From contig MU008156.1 of the NCBI GenBank assembly GCA_010909165.1, forward strand, positions 310,001 to 374,000: a stretch of DNA of 64,000 bases, given 5' to 3'. This document shows, piece after piece, positions 1-12,889 of the stretch. The notes beneath the pieces were generated by a model. That model did not search any database and had not been told where the DNA came from. It saw nothing but the letters and a program-made list of their open reading frames with translations. A program made the translations under genes and the position numbers. The DNA comes from Anthoceros angustus. Lineage: Eukaryota; Streptophyta; Anthocerotopsida; Anthocerotales; Anthocerotaceae. Numbering within the stretch: the stretch's first letter is position 1; every line of letters starts with the position of its first letter.

Positions 1-1808
1 AGGGTGTCGCCTTCCTCTCGCCGCTCCGTCCGAGCGACCATCGCGAGTTCCGTAATACCACTATCCACATCCCCAACCCTTCCGGGCTCCTCCTCGCCTC
101 GGAATCCTCCCATATCTGACCATGGCGCATCTTGACTTGCATTCGGCAGGCTTTCTGTCATGCGGGGGTGGGTCGCCGTAAGGTTGAGCGATCCTCACAT
201 TTTCGGTGTCAGGCGGAGGCTGCCACTCGTGACTGATTGCTTGCGGTCACACGTCTTTCAAAATCACCATTCCAGCGAGATGCGGAGGGGCATCCAGCAA
301 GATGCGAACCCTCGGCAATTGTAACCGGCACTCATTTGCGGGGTTCCTTGCCATCGATTGCGAATGCCCATGCACATGGGGTTTTCGCAAACTCGAGGTA
401 CAAAGTTTTGGTACCAGATCGGTGTTGCCTCTTGAATTTGGTATGTATCTTCCAAGCATCTCCTCATCCTCTCCTCCTCGTAGATGGTTGCACTTTTGTT
501 TGTGGGCAGATTCGACCTCGAGTGCCCTGTCCACAAGTTGAGCGAGAAGATTCGCGCGCTCCGGTAGCAACCCTTCTTCTATCATGGTCCTTGATGGCAT
601 TAAGATGGAGTTTCTCGGTTTGACCATCATTTCCTCCATCTTGTTCCCTTGTTGCTCCACTTTTTGGCTTGTTTCCACCTCTCTTCTCACACTGCTCGCG
701 TCCTTTCGTGCAGCTCCTTCCCTTTGCACGTCGTCTTGTTTCCCAGTCATTTTTCCCTTCTTCCTTCTATCCCTTGATTGCGCTCACCTTCGTGAATTCT
801 CCTCCGAATCCTCTGGTCTCCTCTTGTGGAGCTACCCGAGTCGGTTGAAAACTATCCTCCTCCAGGGCTGTCGGAGGCGAATAGTACTTCTTCTTCTTTT
901 TGTATTTCTTTTTGTCCTTATGCGCCCTTGTTGAGTTCTTCTTCTCTTCCGCGTTGGACTCCTCATAGTTCGAGCGGCTTTAATCGCCGATCCAAATCTT
1001 TCTCGGCACAGAGCCGTGCCTTCCCATTCTCCGCGCCCAATCCTCTTGCAAACCCGAATGGCCATTAGCTGCGGACCGGCCCGATCCGTAGGTGTGGAAC
1101 CTTTCCACATAAGCTGCGTGTCTCCTTCTTCCCTCTCCTCCCTCGAGTTTGGACAAGACATATCCTTCCACATCGACCCCTCTGAATCTTTCACAAAAGC
1201 TCTCTTCAAGGCCCCAAAAGGCGGGGTGTGGCGGAAGCTATGTACTCCGCTTGTACCACTTGGCCGCTCGCGTAAGACTCCATAAAATGGGCACGATCGC
1301 ATCCTCCACGGTTGTGGCGTCTCAAAAGCAGCTCGACAAACTCGTCGGGATCCTCATGGCCCTTCTTTTCTCCGTCAGTAAGATTGTAGTAATGTGAGCA
1401 GATCAGCCATAACTTCTAGTACTTTCAGCAGCTGCGGTAGTTGGCGGCCACTAAATGCGGGACCTCTACATTCACAGTTATTTGGACTGCGGTCTAGGCA
1501 ATGGGCGAGATCAAAAGACAAGGTGGGATCGGTACGGCCCCTTGTACCGCTAGTCGAGAGTTGGGAATCCGATAAGATCCGATCCCAACTAGTTCGACTC
1601 CTGCCCCTCTTCCTCGTCCGCAAGTGTGATCTCCGTGCGCTCTCGTAACTCTGCAATCTTGCTTGGCGTTGCCGTCTTGCGAGCGTTTCCCCATCGGATC
1701 GATCGCTTGTCTCCACGAGGCATCCATCAATCTAGTAATGCTAGACTCTCGTAAGCTATGGTTAGTCCTTCCTCGTCCTTGGATTCCATTCCCGCAGCGG
1801 CGCCAAAA
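1..1808 (-). pseudogene. gag: Ret-B gag region (partial, degraded)
   Basis: This is the start of the internal region of a Ty3/gypsy-type element read on the minus strand; the rest lies beyond the left edge of the window. The minus-strand frames are short and broken (for example 247-750, 832-1302, 980-1171 and 1375-1716) and rich in Arg, Lys and Glu. A segment near 1080-1170 reads HAAYVERFHTYGSG. It corresponds to SYIERFYALRIG in the gag region of Ret-A2 near 22650-22700, in the same position relative to the primer site. In gypsy elements gag builds the virus-like particle. The placement directly downstream of a primer binding site and LTR supports gag even though no full domain is readable. 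Frameshifts and stops make it non-functional as sequenced. Confidence 0.55.
1787..1808 (-). other. Primer binding site of Ret-B
   Basis: On the minus strand the sequence directly after the LTR end reads TTTTGGCGCCGCTGCGGGAA. It resembles the TGGCGCCGTTGCCGGGGA primer site of plant Athila-type gypsy elements, which is complementary to the 3' end of tRNA-Asp. The matching sites of Ret-A1 and Ret-A2 sit in the same position. It fixes the LTR/internal boundary at 1808/1809. Confidence 0.75.
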
Positions 1809-4800
1809 TGTGGAGTGTGGATTCGTGTCCGGGGACACCGTGAGGTCCACATTCACCCTCAATGTCGTTGTAGGCTTAGGATTCGCTCCCAAGGGAATGG
1901 TTTGTGCCAGGCGCTAACTTCTATCTTGACCTTCACCTAAGTCAAGACTTACTGTACTCCTCTTACCTATCTACTCAACCACTACTACTCCCGACTTGTC
2001 CACTACCAGCTCTTATTCCACGACCGCAAATCTCATTCCACGGGCGGCGGCTCTCACGGGTAGTTGCTTCGACCACCGAGGTGGGTCCCACCAAACCCTA
2101 GCGACTTATTTCCGCGGATCCACACGGCGTCACGTGCCGCGGATCGGCTTTGCACTCCACATTCACACACAGGATTCCTAGGGACCTAAATTCCACAAAT
2201 CCCTCACGCTCCACACACACACAAAGGCGCCACACTCACACAATTTTACAAAGGCTGTTCCCCTTGCGCCTTCTTCCACTGACACGGTTTGGTTTCTTTT
2301 GGATTCACACAATCTCCCCTTGCTAGTCTCTCAATTAGTTCCTTCTCAACCCCTCTCACACCTCGCAGCGTCTGATTGTTTAGTCACTCCTTCACCCAAT
2401 CTTCTCCTCTCTCTCTCTCTCCCTCAATTCGCGCAGCTTCCAACCATCCACTCAACACTTCTCTCTTTGAACACAACTAGCGGGGACAAGTGTGAAGGAA
2501 AGAAGAACCCCGGGCGTCACGGCGTTAGCAAGCTCCGGACCCCGCGCCAATCCCTTGGTTTCCTCCTCCTTTGTCGGCAAGATTGCTTTATCACCCCTCC
2601 TCCCGGCAGCAAGCTCTCGACCACCCTAGGGCGTCTCGCGCACACCACCTCATCAATCGGACGTCTCCAACCAGCCACAGGCGTGGGGATCTCAACCGGG
2701 GGTCTCGGCGTGAGGGACCTAGTCGCCCCTCTTATACATTTGGGGCACCGGATTTTAGGTCCTAAGATGGCTATCACGAAGGCGCCACAATTCGGGCGAT
2801 CCTAGGTCCGACATCCTAACCAAATTATCTTTAGGTTGCTACCACCTCACTCGCTGTCTGCGCGCCCTACCTCGACTTGGCTGCGGCCCTCGTCCTCCAT
2901 TCGCCGCCACGAGCTCTCACCTTGCGCGGTCGGACGGGTTCTCCCCACACTACTTCCACCTCACATCGCTGAGGGCGTCGAATTTGAGGTGTACCCAGGG
3001 CTTCGCATCTTCGGGCCCTATTCTTTGAGGATTATTACGGCTCCTCGTCCACCCAAGCTGGACCTCCTCCTCGCTCAACTCCTCCAAAGTCGCCTCCGCA
3101 TAATGAGCCAACCCCACACCCGGGCGCGGTGGTAGAAGTATGCACTTGGTCCTCACTTGCGATGGGTAGGCCACAGATCCCTCCTATTTCCACACGCACA
3201 TGGGCGGTGAGGTTAAGCCGCGTTCTCCATTCACATATAGACCGGGCACATAAGTTTCCTCATCCATGTGCCGTATATAATAGGACCCCTGCTGCGGTGA
3301 GGTGCTTACCCCTCCTCCCGTAGGCTACACACAGTTGCACAGCCTATGTCCTCGCGGGCCCGTCGCATCACATCGCCCGCCTGCACCTTGGGTTGGTTGC
3401 GCCAATGTCGGTGGCGGTTTCGACTACGCGGTAGTGGACTCCACGGACCGTCGTTAGTTCGACAACCGTAGGTGAGGTTTCGGCTACCTCGGTTGCTTCC
3501 TTCCTTTAGGCCCTTCCGCTACTCGATCGTGGTCACCGCTTCCCCTTCCCTTTGTCTTTTCGGCCCGCCACGTGCCTCATCCGCTCCGCTTATATCGCTC
3601 GCTCTTATGGGCCTTTTCCCGAGGCCTTCACGCTCTGGGCTGCAACAACTCCCCTGCATCTCTGGTTCGTCGTGGGCATCCTTAATTTGAGCCATGAGTG
3701 CTTCCTGCGCTCGTCATGGCTTGCAACTTCTCACAGGCCTGCACACAAATCTTCTTGAATCTTGGCCCTTATTTCCTCTAGGTTCCGCTTGTCTTCCTCC
3801 GGTTGCTTGCGCTTGGCCTCCTCTTCACACAGCCTTCACCACTTCCTCCGTCGCCCCTGCCCAGGCGGTGAGCTAAAGCCGCTTGATCCAACAAATGCTT
3901 GGGCGGATCATCGGCGTGGTCGGCTCCACCGCAAGTCCACTTGTTGGCGGCCCGCCGCCATCCCTCGTCGAGAACTTTCCTCCCGGTGTCGCACCCTCAC
4001 CAATTGGTTGCATCCACCTCTGTTGCGGTGGAGTCCCCTTGAAAATCTCTTCCCATCTTTGAGGAGGGTCCGCCTGAGGTCGACCCTAAACCCTCGGAGT
4101 TGATTCATCGCATCCAGTCGGCAAAATTGTCCTCGGATCGCGCCTCCTCTTCGCCACCTCCAAGCTGTTTGGCTTTCATTTTTGCTTGGCGCGTTTTCGA
4201 CACAGTGTGGCGCATCCGCCTTCACCTTTTTGATGCCCGCCTTCACCCCGGTCTTCCTCCTTTTCTTTGGTGGGAATTTCCTTCTCCTCCTCCAGGCGCA
4301 CGCCCGACTCCCGGCTATCCGATTTTTCCTCCTTGGGCTCCTCCGCCTTCCATTTCACCTCCCTAAGGCTTCCACATGTGGAGGCTACAATCTCCACCTC
4401 TGGCGGGCAGTTAGCGTAAACATAAAGATGGACGAAATGGTGAGATTAGAGAGGCGGGGGCGGGAAATCAAGTTCAACCTCTCTTCACACAACTTGTGAG
4501 AGAATTCGAATCGATCTTCGCCCCTTGACCACTTCATGAAGCGGCAAGTGGTCGGACAAATAATCACGCTTCTTGTCTTTGCGAAACATAGGAGCCACTG
4601 GCGGACCCATCAAGCTGCATTGCCAAATCCCTCGTCAACCGGCCGTTGGGTTCGCGGTCGCCCGCTTTAACGGCTGCTGCTGCTTGCCGTGCTTCTTTTC
4701 TGGGCGGCTCCATCACCAACCCGCGCCTCCTCCTTGCCGCCCATACACCCTTCTAACGGCTCCGGGTCCCAATCCTGCGGCTTCGCTCTAAATCCCCGCT

Positions 4801-5604
4801 GGTTGTCGCCTGTGGCGCACTGCACCAGTCCAGTTCATGTAATTCCACCGCTCTTCCATGAAACCCGGCTTGACTCCTTCAGCTCCCAGCTCGAACTTTC
4901 CAATGATCCATGTTCGGCCATTGGGCAAGCACAATTCGGTGGTGACCTTGGCGCCATCCTCTCACGGTCTTCACGGTCTCGCGCCACAAACCGCGCCACC
5001 TCTGCGAATTTCACGAGGTCGGTCTCGAGTTCCTACCTCCTCCTCGGAGGCGCGGCCTGTCGCGCCTTCCTCCTCTCTGCGTCGCGCCTCGCGATATCGG
5101 CCAGGGGTTGGGCTCCTTCCCGCCGTCGTTGCGCCTCGCGCCTCCTGTGATCACGGTGCCCCGGACCACGGCTCCTCGACCCGTCGCGCCCGGCGTCGTC
5201 GCGCTCCGCGCTCGCTCCCGTCCGGCCGCCGTTGCGCTCCGTTGTTTGAGCGGGATTACATCATTCCTAGGGTTAAGTTTCCCGGGTTCCCCTACTCTGT
5301 TGACCTCTCGATACATCCCAATCCACAACCCACACTCATTCACTCTGGCGTCGGTCGACCCCAACTTATAGACTATCACTCTAATTATTCCAAACCCCCT
5401 ATCTCACATATATAGACTTTTTAGGGAACATTCAGTCCATGGGCCAAGGAACACCAAATTCCGGACCATTTATTTTCTAACCTAGGCAATAAAACAAAAG
5501 AACTCCATAGGCCAAGGACATTTTACTATGAATATCCCCAACTACCGTCAATCGACTTATTTTCCACCACTCTCGGCCAAAAACAAAAATTCACTTGAGG
5601 CACA
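1809..5604 (-). repeat. 5' LTR of Ret-B
   Basis: The minus-strand LTR ends at 1809 with CACA just before the primer site. Its start is proposed at 5604, where the minus strand reads TGTGCCTCAAGTG, giving the expected TG...CA ends and a length near 3.8 kb. A TATA-like TATAAG lies on the minus strand at 2731-2736, at a comparable position to that of Ret-A LTRs. The start is the weaker boundary, because the partner LTR is outside the window. No separate gene is supported in this stretch; the many short frames shift constantly. Confidence 0.55.
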
Positions 5605-8600
5605 TTTTATGAGGGTTTAGAGACTAGATCGTTTACATTGACCCTCTTATACTCGCCTGGGTAATCTTTATTACCCTATTACAGTGACATTTCGGTATGC
5701 CTAATCGACCCTACCATCCTATTTCCCTCCTCCTATCTCCTTAGCGGTGTGGGAAGGTCCCGGGTTCCGCCTTGGGATTGGTGGTCAATCTCATACGACA
5801 ATTCGGCGCGCAATCGGATGATCCGGACCCCTCCTTTCTCCGGAATCACATCGGGTTGGGCTCGTGCGGCGGCGGCCGTTACCACAACGTCATCCTCCCA
5901 CAGCCTTCCCGTGGGTCCCCTCCGGTGGGGCCCGCCCACTCCCCTAGTAAGTCGAGGGACTCCTCCTTCTTGAGTCCGGACCTCGAGGTCGGTCTCGACT
6001 CGAACTGAACTCCAAGGTCGGTTTATTTCCCGTCCGGCCTGGGTCGGCCTCGTCTCGGGGTTCGGACCTCGGTCTACTTATTCAGTCCGATCTCCAAACT
6101 CGGACCCCTTCCGTGGACCTCGTCTTGCTAGGTCCTCCTCCTTACCCAGACCCTTGTCTTGGTGGGTTGGCTCCCCGGTTGCACCCCTGCGGGCCCCTCA
6201 CCCCCCTGGCGGATCGGGTGGTGGTGAACTTACCTTGGGGTCCATTGCGTCCGCTCCTCTTGGGGCTCCCTCCTTGTTGCCGTCGTCTCCAAGCAGGGGC
6301 CCCTAGGGTCCTGTCATCCCGTGCCCTTCTTCCCCTCAAGGCCTTCCGGGGCCGTCTGTGGCGTGGAGCCTCTCAGGGAGCTCGGTGTGGTAATAGGCAA
6401 AGTCCGAATCCACTTGTTGGATTGCCTCTTCCACGTGTGCGGGCACCGATACTCCCGCCATAGATGCTCGGGAGGCTGAGCACATTGCCCGCTTGTTGCT
6501 CCACCTCCCGAGTTTGGATAGGCTGGGCCGGGCTGCTTCTCATGAGGCTGCCGCCTCGGTCACCTCCGATCGTATTGTTGCTCCACTTGCTCCAACTCTC
6601 TCCCGTTTGGTTCATTTGCCGCCCGCCATAGCGTTCCCTTACTTCCTCTGGACCGGCTTCTTATGCCTTCCGGCGCCCTCGCCTCCTCATTGTCATTAAC
6701 TCGCCATCTCCCGCTCCAGACGGTGCAACACGGCCCGGTGCGGGCTTCACCGAGCCCTTTTCCATCTCGGCGTCACGCTCCTGTTCCATCGCCTTGGCTC
6801 GTCCATAGCAGGCGGGCCGCTCTATTTCGGTCGCGTTCGCGACCATGTCCTAACTACCATTCCTCTCAATGATAGTTTGGGCTGCGGCTCAAAGTCTCCT
6901 TGATCCTCCATCTCCACCTGCTGCTCCACCTCCGGGCTGAGTGGAGATCCTCCATCTCCTTGTGCGAGCTTCTTGGGCTGGTTGGTCGCTTGCTCGCCAC
7001 CTCTGCTCCATCTTGATGGGCGCTCTATCTCTGCTCAAGTCTGGATTCTCCCATTGAGAATTCCTTGCGCTCAGCGTCTTGGGTTGTAACTCCAAGGTGT
7101 CCTTCTTGTCCTCCAACTCCTGCCGCCTCCCTTCTACCTCTTGCAGTGCGCCACAGGTCCCGATTTCCGGTCTTGGCCTCGATGTTCTGCTTGCGGCGTG
7201 CTTGCTCCTTGACCACTGCTCGGCCTTGATTGGCCGTGGCTCTCGGCCGCCTCCCTCCACGGTTCGATCACGCCGATAGTGATCGCGATCGGCCGCCGTG
7301 GCCTCCGCCTCCTTGGCCACCTTCACGAGCCTCTCGGCTTGGCTCTGGTCGATCAGTGCCTCGCGGATCCGCGCCCGTTACGCTTGCGCCGGGCGTCCTC
7401 CCTTCTGCTGCGCTCGCCCCTCACTGCGAGGTCCTCCCCGCGCTTGGCCTCCTTGGCATGTTCCTCCGGTGAAGGAATTTGGTCGGTCCTTGCGGATGGA
7501 CGGACCTCCCTCTCGCCTCCGGCGTTTCCCTCCTCAATCCGGAGAGCTTGGCCTTCCTTCTCGCCTCACAGGCTCCCTCCAGCTGCTCACGGAGGTACCA
7601 TGCGCCTCGGGTGGCTTCTACCTCACAGGTCTTCTCGGCCATCCCGAGACCCCAGGCATACGTCCATGGCGGTAGCAGGACTCCCGCCGTGTTTCTTCCG
7701 GCTGAGTGAGGCTCCCACAAAGTCCGTGGCGGGGCGGCATCTCACAGTCAGGACCTCCATTGTCGGGAAGTCGGGTGGGTTCTCGGACCTAATCGGGACC
7801 CTTAGGTCACGAGTCTTGACTCAGCTTCCCTCCTTGGCCCTTTTGGCGCGCTCCTTCTCGCCCTTTTCCTCCACAGGGCTCGGAGGAGGTGAGTCAGGAG
7901 CAAGCCTTTTGCCCCTTCATCGGCGGCAGGGGCTCTGATGTGGTGCAGTGTCCTCCTGCTCACAGGCGTCCCTTTACGCCCTCCTTCACTTCCTCGCTTC
8001 TTGCCACTCAGGCGGGGAAGAATCTTGGCACCGGCGGGTGCAGCGTTGGTGGTAAGTGGTCTTGCGTCTCTTGGCTCCCTCACAGTCGTGGGCTCCTCGG
8101 GGAGTGATGGCGTGTGGCTGCTGGGGTCAGGCTTCTGCTGGTTGGTTGGGGCACGAGGAGGAGGCGGGTCTTCCCATACTTCCACAGGTGGTGAGGGGTC
8201 CGTTCAGACGTATGGAGTCAGGAATCCTCGATCGTCCTCCTCCGAGTCCGTTTGGCTTTCGACGGCCGGCCTCCTCCTCGGCGCCCTTGCCGCTCCACTT
8301 GCGGGGCCTCCGGTCCTTTCCGGGCTCGCTCAAGCTCTCCTTCCTTGAGGAGCTCGAAATGCCCCATACATGGATCGGTATGGGCGGCCCAGATGGCGAG
8401 GCTTCTCGGTCTGAGCTTGCGAGCCTCACAGCTAAGCGGCGAAGATAATCCTTCCCAGTCCGCCCTCTTCCCCGGCGCGTGCGGGGAATATAGATTATCA
8501 CCAAGGTGATCCACCTTGGTAGTAGGTTCGATGGACAATGATCCGGGCCACCGCCCTTACTCGGTCCAGCGGTCGGATATCGACCGTTGGTGGTCCGTTG

Positions 8601-9529
8601 CGTCGAGCCTTCGGCACCTGGCTGGCCCTATCTTCCCTTCGCCTTGAGGGGCTCGGCACCACTCCCCTCTTCCTCCTTTGGGCGGTTGTAGGCCGCCTCG
8701 GGACCTCAAGGTCCATCGCCTTGGGTCCTCCGGAGGTTCTTGGACCGCACCTCCTTATTGACGCCGCATCTTCGGGCGAACTCCGGACGGTGACCTTGTC
8801 AAATGTCGGACCATGGAACACATCCAAATGCCACTCCTGCACCAATTCTCCCTTCACAGGCGGGGCCCAAAGTCCGGATAGCGCGGGTCACAATGTTGCG
8901 CTCCACAAGGTTCCATGGCTCCCAAACTTCCGGGCTTTTGGGTGCCATCGCCTTCTCCTCCCTTGGTTCTTAGTGGCTTGTGAGGCTGCGGCGTTGCGCC
9001 TTCTTGGCGTTTTGCTCAGGCCTCAGCGGTGAGTGTCCCGAGATACGCGAGGCGGTTGCGGGCGAGATCGCGGTGTCGAGGTGCGCGGACCTTCTTCGCG
9101 CGCCCGGGAGTAACGGCGGGGCGCCTCTTCCATATGGCGCAGTGCATGGCTTAGCCGACCTTCGCCTCCGCTTTTACGGCGCCGCGCCCGTACCTGGCTT
9201 ACGCGCGGTCAGGCGTGAATACCTGCTATGACCTCGGCAAGGTTACGGTCTGGCCATGCATGCCGTCCTCCACTCGAGTTGCGTGGCGTCGCGTCGCTCA
9301 GCTCAACTCTAAGTTACTTTCCTGGCGTACTTATCTGCACGGTCTTGGGTGGGTCCGGACTTATCCGTGTGGCCATACCATAGTAGGTCAATGCGTTCCT
9401 CACTCGGTCGGAGTATACTCAGTGCCGTCCGGAGTGCTATACCATGCTTATTTCCCCTTTTTCGCCTCATTTTATCCTTCCTCCTACAAAACAAAACCCT
9501 ACCTAATTTCTAACCCCAGTCGTAGTCCA
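5605..9529 (-). repeat. 3' LTR of Ret-A1 (truncated)
   Basis: The high-coordinate end reads, on the minus strand, TGGACTACG..GGGGTTAGAAATTAGGTAG, matching the LTR starts at 17870, 27452, 33355 and 45314. The homology runs down through the 23-bp palindrome at 8499-8521 to the TATA-like box at about 5646-5652. The remaining R-U5 part (about 540 bp in the 5' LTR) is absent because Ret-B LTR sequence begins at about 5604. Frames here belong to the LTR's own purine-rich sequence, and I see no independent gene. Confidence 0.8.
8499..8521. repeat. LTR palindrome, copy in Ret-A1 3' LTR
   Basis: A 10-bp inverted repeat with a 3-nt spacer, CACCAAGGTG-ATC-CACCTTGGT, with one terminal mismatch. The same palindrome recurs in every Ret-A LTR copy in the window. 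Confidence 0.85.
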
Positions 9530-9544
9530 TACTCCCCTTCTCAC
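9530..9544 (-). other. Polypurine tract of Ret-A1
   Basis: The minus strand reads GTGAGAAGGGGAGTA directly before the 3' LTR start. The same tract (GGTGAGAAGGAGTA) precedes the 3' LTR of Ret-A2 at 27438-27451. It would prime plus-strand DNA synthesis. Confidence 0.7.
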
Positions 9545-9891
9545 TGTTGGCGTCTCGCCAACACTAAGCGTGTACTTTTCACCCGCACCCGTTCACCCAG
9601 TGGGCGGTTCACCATCCAAGCTGCGTGAGCGGACCCATTAATACCCATGCGACTTGGTAAGGTCCCATCCATCGTAGGTGGAGTTTACAGGAAGTGCATA
9701 TATCGGTATCGTAAGGAGGCGGATCTCCCTCCTTCACATACTCCACGATTCTAAAGGCGCTATCATGCCATAGTTGCGTTGATTACATGTACCGATTGCA
9801 TTATTTATTGCGCCTCTTCCGTCCTCCGTATCTTGCACAAACCCTAGCAACCGCTCCGGTTGGCTCTCTTCATCCGTTAAGCGCCTTTCCA

Positions 9892-10600
9892 TCATGACCG
9901 GAGTGTTGGCACCTCAAACTCGGGGCATAACGGGTGAGTGCCCATAGGTCGAATGTCTGAGTTCGTTGCGTGGTTACCTTCTGCCGTTACGAGCGCCCAT
10001 AGCGCGATGGCGACTTTGTATCGATCGTGCGCATAGTTAACCGTCGGCTTATTGAGGATGCGGCGAGATAAGTCCATTGGTCTTCTCCGTCGGTCGTTGG
10101 CCTTGGTTGTAGGGGCGTTTCACGATGTGTGATGCGAAATAGTCCGTCATTGCGGTTATCACATCATTGAAATGGGTTCCCCGATCGCTTACCGGTACAG
10201 CGGACACCGTACCTTGTGATGATGTTTTCGTGAGGAATTTGGCCACCGTGCTCGCGGTCCGTTCTAGTAGCGCTTCCACCCACAGTGCGGTGATCGTTGC
10301 CAAAATGTACCGCTTTTGTGTGTGCCTCGTGGTTGGTATATGGGTCCAGCGAGTCGATGCCCACTTCTCAAAAGGCGCTAGTGCTAGTATGGGCACTACG
10401 GCCATTGAGTTGTGGCGTCGGCTTCCGATCGTGACAAGCATCACACTTCTTCACAATTGGTGTGTTTCCCCATACATGGTGGGCCCGACCCGACCTCAAG
10501 ATTTTCTTGGTGGTGACTGCTTATGTCCACCACCTAGTCCCTTGCATCCCTTTATTACCACTCTCACTTTGTTGGAGGTACCTTCGTTCCACGTCCTACC
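9892..10600 (-). pseudogene. int: Ret-A1 integrase (degraded)
   Basis: The minus frame at 10049-10444 carries integrase core sequence. It includes VPILALAPFEKW, RYILATITALWVEA (from the usual RYI-ATDYFTKWVEA), then VSDRGTHFNDVI containing the second catalytic Asp, followed by a degenerate NGQ..EKTNGLI with the catalytic Glu. Integrase inserts the cDNA copy into host DNA. The parallel frame at 26417-26970 in Ret-A2 covers the same domain and adds a zinc-binding C-x2-C (KKCDAC). Frameshifts separate the catalytic residues, so no complete protein is encoded. The position after RNase H identifies the element as Ty3/gypsy rather than Ty1/copia. Confidence 0.8.
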
Positions 10601-11960
10601 TTAAAGATGCACCGTTATACACTGGGAAGGCGGCGTAGTGCACAAAGGCACTGCGGCTGGACCCGGTTCGATTCGTTGGGTAGCTCCATCTCCCATAGGT
10701 ACCGTTCAACTCCATGCGAGGCGCCCCGCGTCGCTCCCTTCTCGCTTAGTGGGTCCATCCCCGGCTTAGGGTTTGTCCATTTTTCTGCTTCCTCCTCTAT
10801 CGCTGCCACCAATTCCTCATCCGAAGGCGTCCTCTTGATCCTGCGGGCGGGCTCGTCTTTAATCTGGACAAGAAGTCGGCGTTTTGGTGTTGCTTCCTTG
10901 CCTAGTCTCCACCTCAAATGTGAACTCCACAGAATCCACCTGAATTCGTCCGGACAAGTCGCCTTGTTCACCAAGTGCTTGGTAGTGATCAACATAGAAA
11001 CAAACTCATTGGGCGGTAATGAATTTCTTAGTATACCATTCCCAATGCCTCTCGCTAGTAGTGTACCTCCCGTTCGCGTCGTGTTGTCTTCCAGCGTAGT
11101 AGATTGGGTGATCCCTCCGTTTATCATCTTTTTGAGCACTACTCCGATGGCGGTGACACATCCACGTACACATGGAATCGCTTCCCCGGTCCGGTCCTTT
11201 GGTCTTGGGGCGACAGTGGTGCGGAGGTCTCTGAATGCCGCCTCCCTTCGGCGTCCGGTCCATTCCTCCTCCTTCTGAGTAGCTCTGTTGGCACAGGCCC
11301 TCTTTGCAAAATCTTGGATGAAGCCTATAGTAACCCACCATGCCCGGGAATCCCGTAACTCCTTCAAGTTCGTTGGTGGTGCGAGGGGTGGATGACTTTC
11401 ACCTTGTCTTGGTCCACCTCTATCCCTCTTAGGCTCGGTGAACAAGATTCCCTCTGTCATGCAGTAGCATTTCTCGGATGCGAGCCTGTTGAGTCTCCTA
11501 CATCGTTCCAAACACTTCAAATGTCACGTGTTTGTCCTCCTCTCGTGCACAGTGTCAGAACACCTCCATGAAGTCCCTCGAGAATTCCGGGAAGGCGTTG
11601 GTCACCATCGCATAAATGATCCGGGTGCTCTGTCATCCGAAGGCACTCCGTTTGTAGGCAAGCGTCCCCACTCCGTGGTGAATGTTGTCTTATCGGTCAC
11701 TCCCTTAGGTGTGGCCGGTTGTGGGAATGGCCGTCAAGAAGGAGTAGGTACTCGCACCCACCTTGTCGATATATCGTCCACAAAGGGCATGGGAAATGGT
11801 CCTTTTTAGTGGCGGCGTTAAGCTTTCTCGATCTGAGACCGAATCGCCCTGCTTCTTGGCCACGACACAATGGCGCCACCCACTCCATTCACGATTGGGA
11901 AGATGATGTCGCTTCCGGATACTTATCCGGGACTTCCTTGACCTTGGCGAGTGCTTGGGA
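10601..11960 (-). pseudogene. pol: Ret-A1 reverse transcriptase and RNase H (degraded)
   Basis: The minus frames 11697-11888 and 10615-11520 read EWVAPL..KLNAATKKDHFPCP, CLERCRRLNRLASEKCYCMTEG, LAPPTNLKELRDSRAWWVTIGF (from the common LKELRGFTGMVGYYRRFI), AIGVVL and KHLVNKA. These are the palm/thumb, connection and RNase H signatures of gypsy elements. The matching Ret-A2 segment at 24900-26230 aligns throughout. RT makes cDNA in the virus-like particle and RNase H removes the RNA template. Frameshifts are frequent, and the catalytic FLDD motif is recognisable only in Ret-A2, as a damaged FLGD. Confidence 0.85.
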
Positions 11961-12519
11961 TTGATTTATCTTGCCTAATCGAGCAGGCACCGCTCACGGC
12001 AGATCTATCCGGTGTTATTGTTTGAATGCCCTTCATGTGACCTTGAAAGCGAACACCTCATTGAATTCCCCAACAATGTGAGGTCTTGTTTAACTCGATG
12101 GCACCCTTGCGAATTTTAGGAATTTCCTGGGAACCTCCACGTCTTCCACATCGTCGGGTTAGTCTCTCTCTTTCCCTCGCTTCACTCGCCCAAAGCCATC
12201 ATCCTCTCCGCGGTTCATCTTCACGCATTCCCCCATTCGAAGAGTTCGTCCAGTGAAGTGAGTTACTTCTCGAGGTCCTCCTCATGGTTCCCCTTTGTTG
12301 TCCTCATGACTTCCACTTGACTGTGATCACCTCGCTCCAAAAATGTCCCTCGTAAGTCCATCTCCTCTTCGGACCACGTGATTTTGGAAAGGGTAGTCCT
12401 CATTCGTATCCTCGCGCTCATCGTCCCCTTGTCTTGAGGTGTACCCTACGTGGTCTTTGGTTTCACCACGTGTCCTTACTCGGTAATCGCTACCGTCCTT
12501 CCCTCACCTTGGATCCCGG

Positions 12520-12800
12520 TCCACGGCTTGAAGTGTATTTCCTTCCGTCCAGTGTAGTTTTGTCGGCGAGGCCCGGTAGGCCGCTAGCGGGACCTACCCA
12601 GGTCCGGGTCGATGACAAAATCTAATGTATAGGGGCTCCGCTATGGTGGCTTGGACTCGGACAACTCCCTGGCGCTCGCCGCGACATGTCGCCATCAGGG
12701 TTTTGGTGGATGGCTCGAAGGTGGTGAACCCGGCCGTCTTGCGGTGGCCTCGGTGATGAGGTTCACTCGACCCGTGTCTAGAGGCACGTTTTAATTACAC
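12520..12800 (-). pseudogene. pro: Ret-A1 aspartic protease (degraded)
   Basis: On the minus strand the segment at about 12755-12790 encodes the retropepsin active-site remnant CCT-CTA-GAC-ACG-GGT (PLDTG), followed after a frame change by NLI. Downstream sequence matches the RPWLASLETKLHF-type protease tail read clearly in Ret-A2 at 24400-24470. The protease cleaves the gag-pol polyprotein. Position between gag and RT fits the family. Coding is broken by frameshifts. Confidence 0.65.
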
Positions 12801-12889
12801 CCGCAATTTCCACACTGCTGGCGGTATGAGATCGACCCTTACCTCCACGTTCTTGCCCTTAGGACCAGTTCCGGCGTGGTTGCGTTTCC

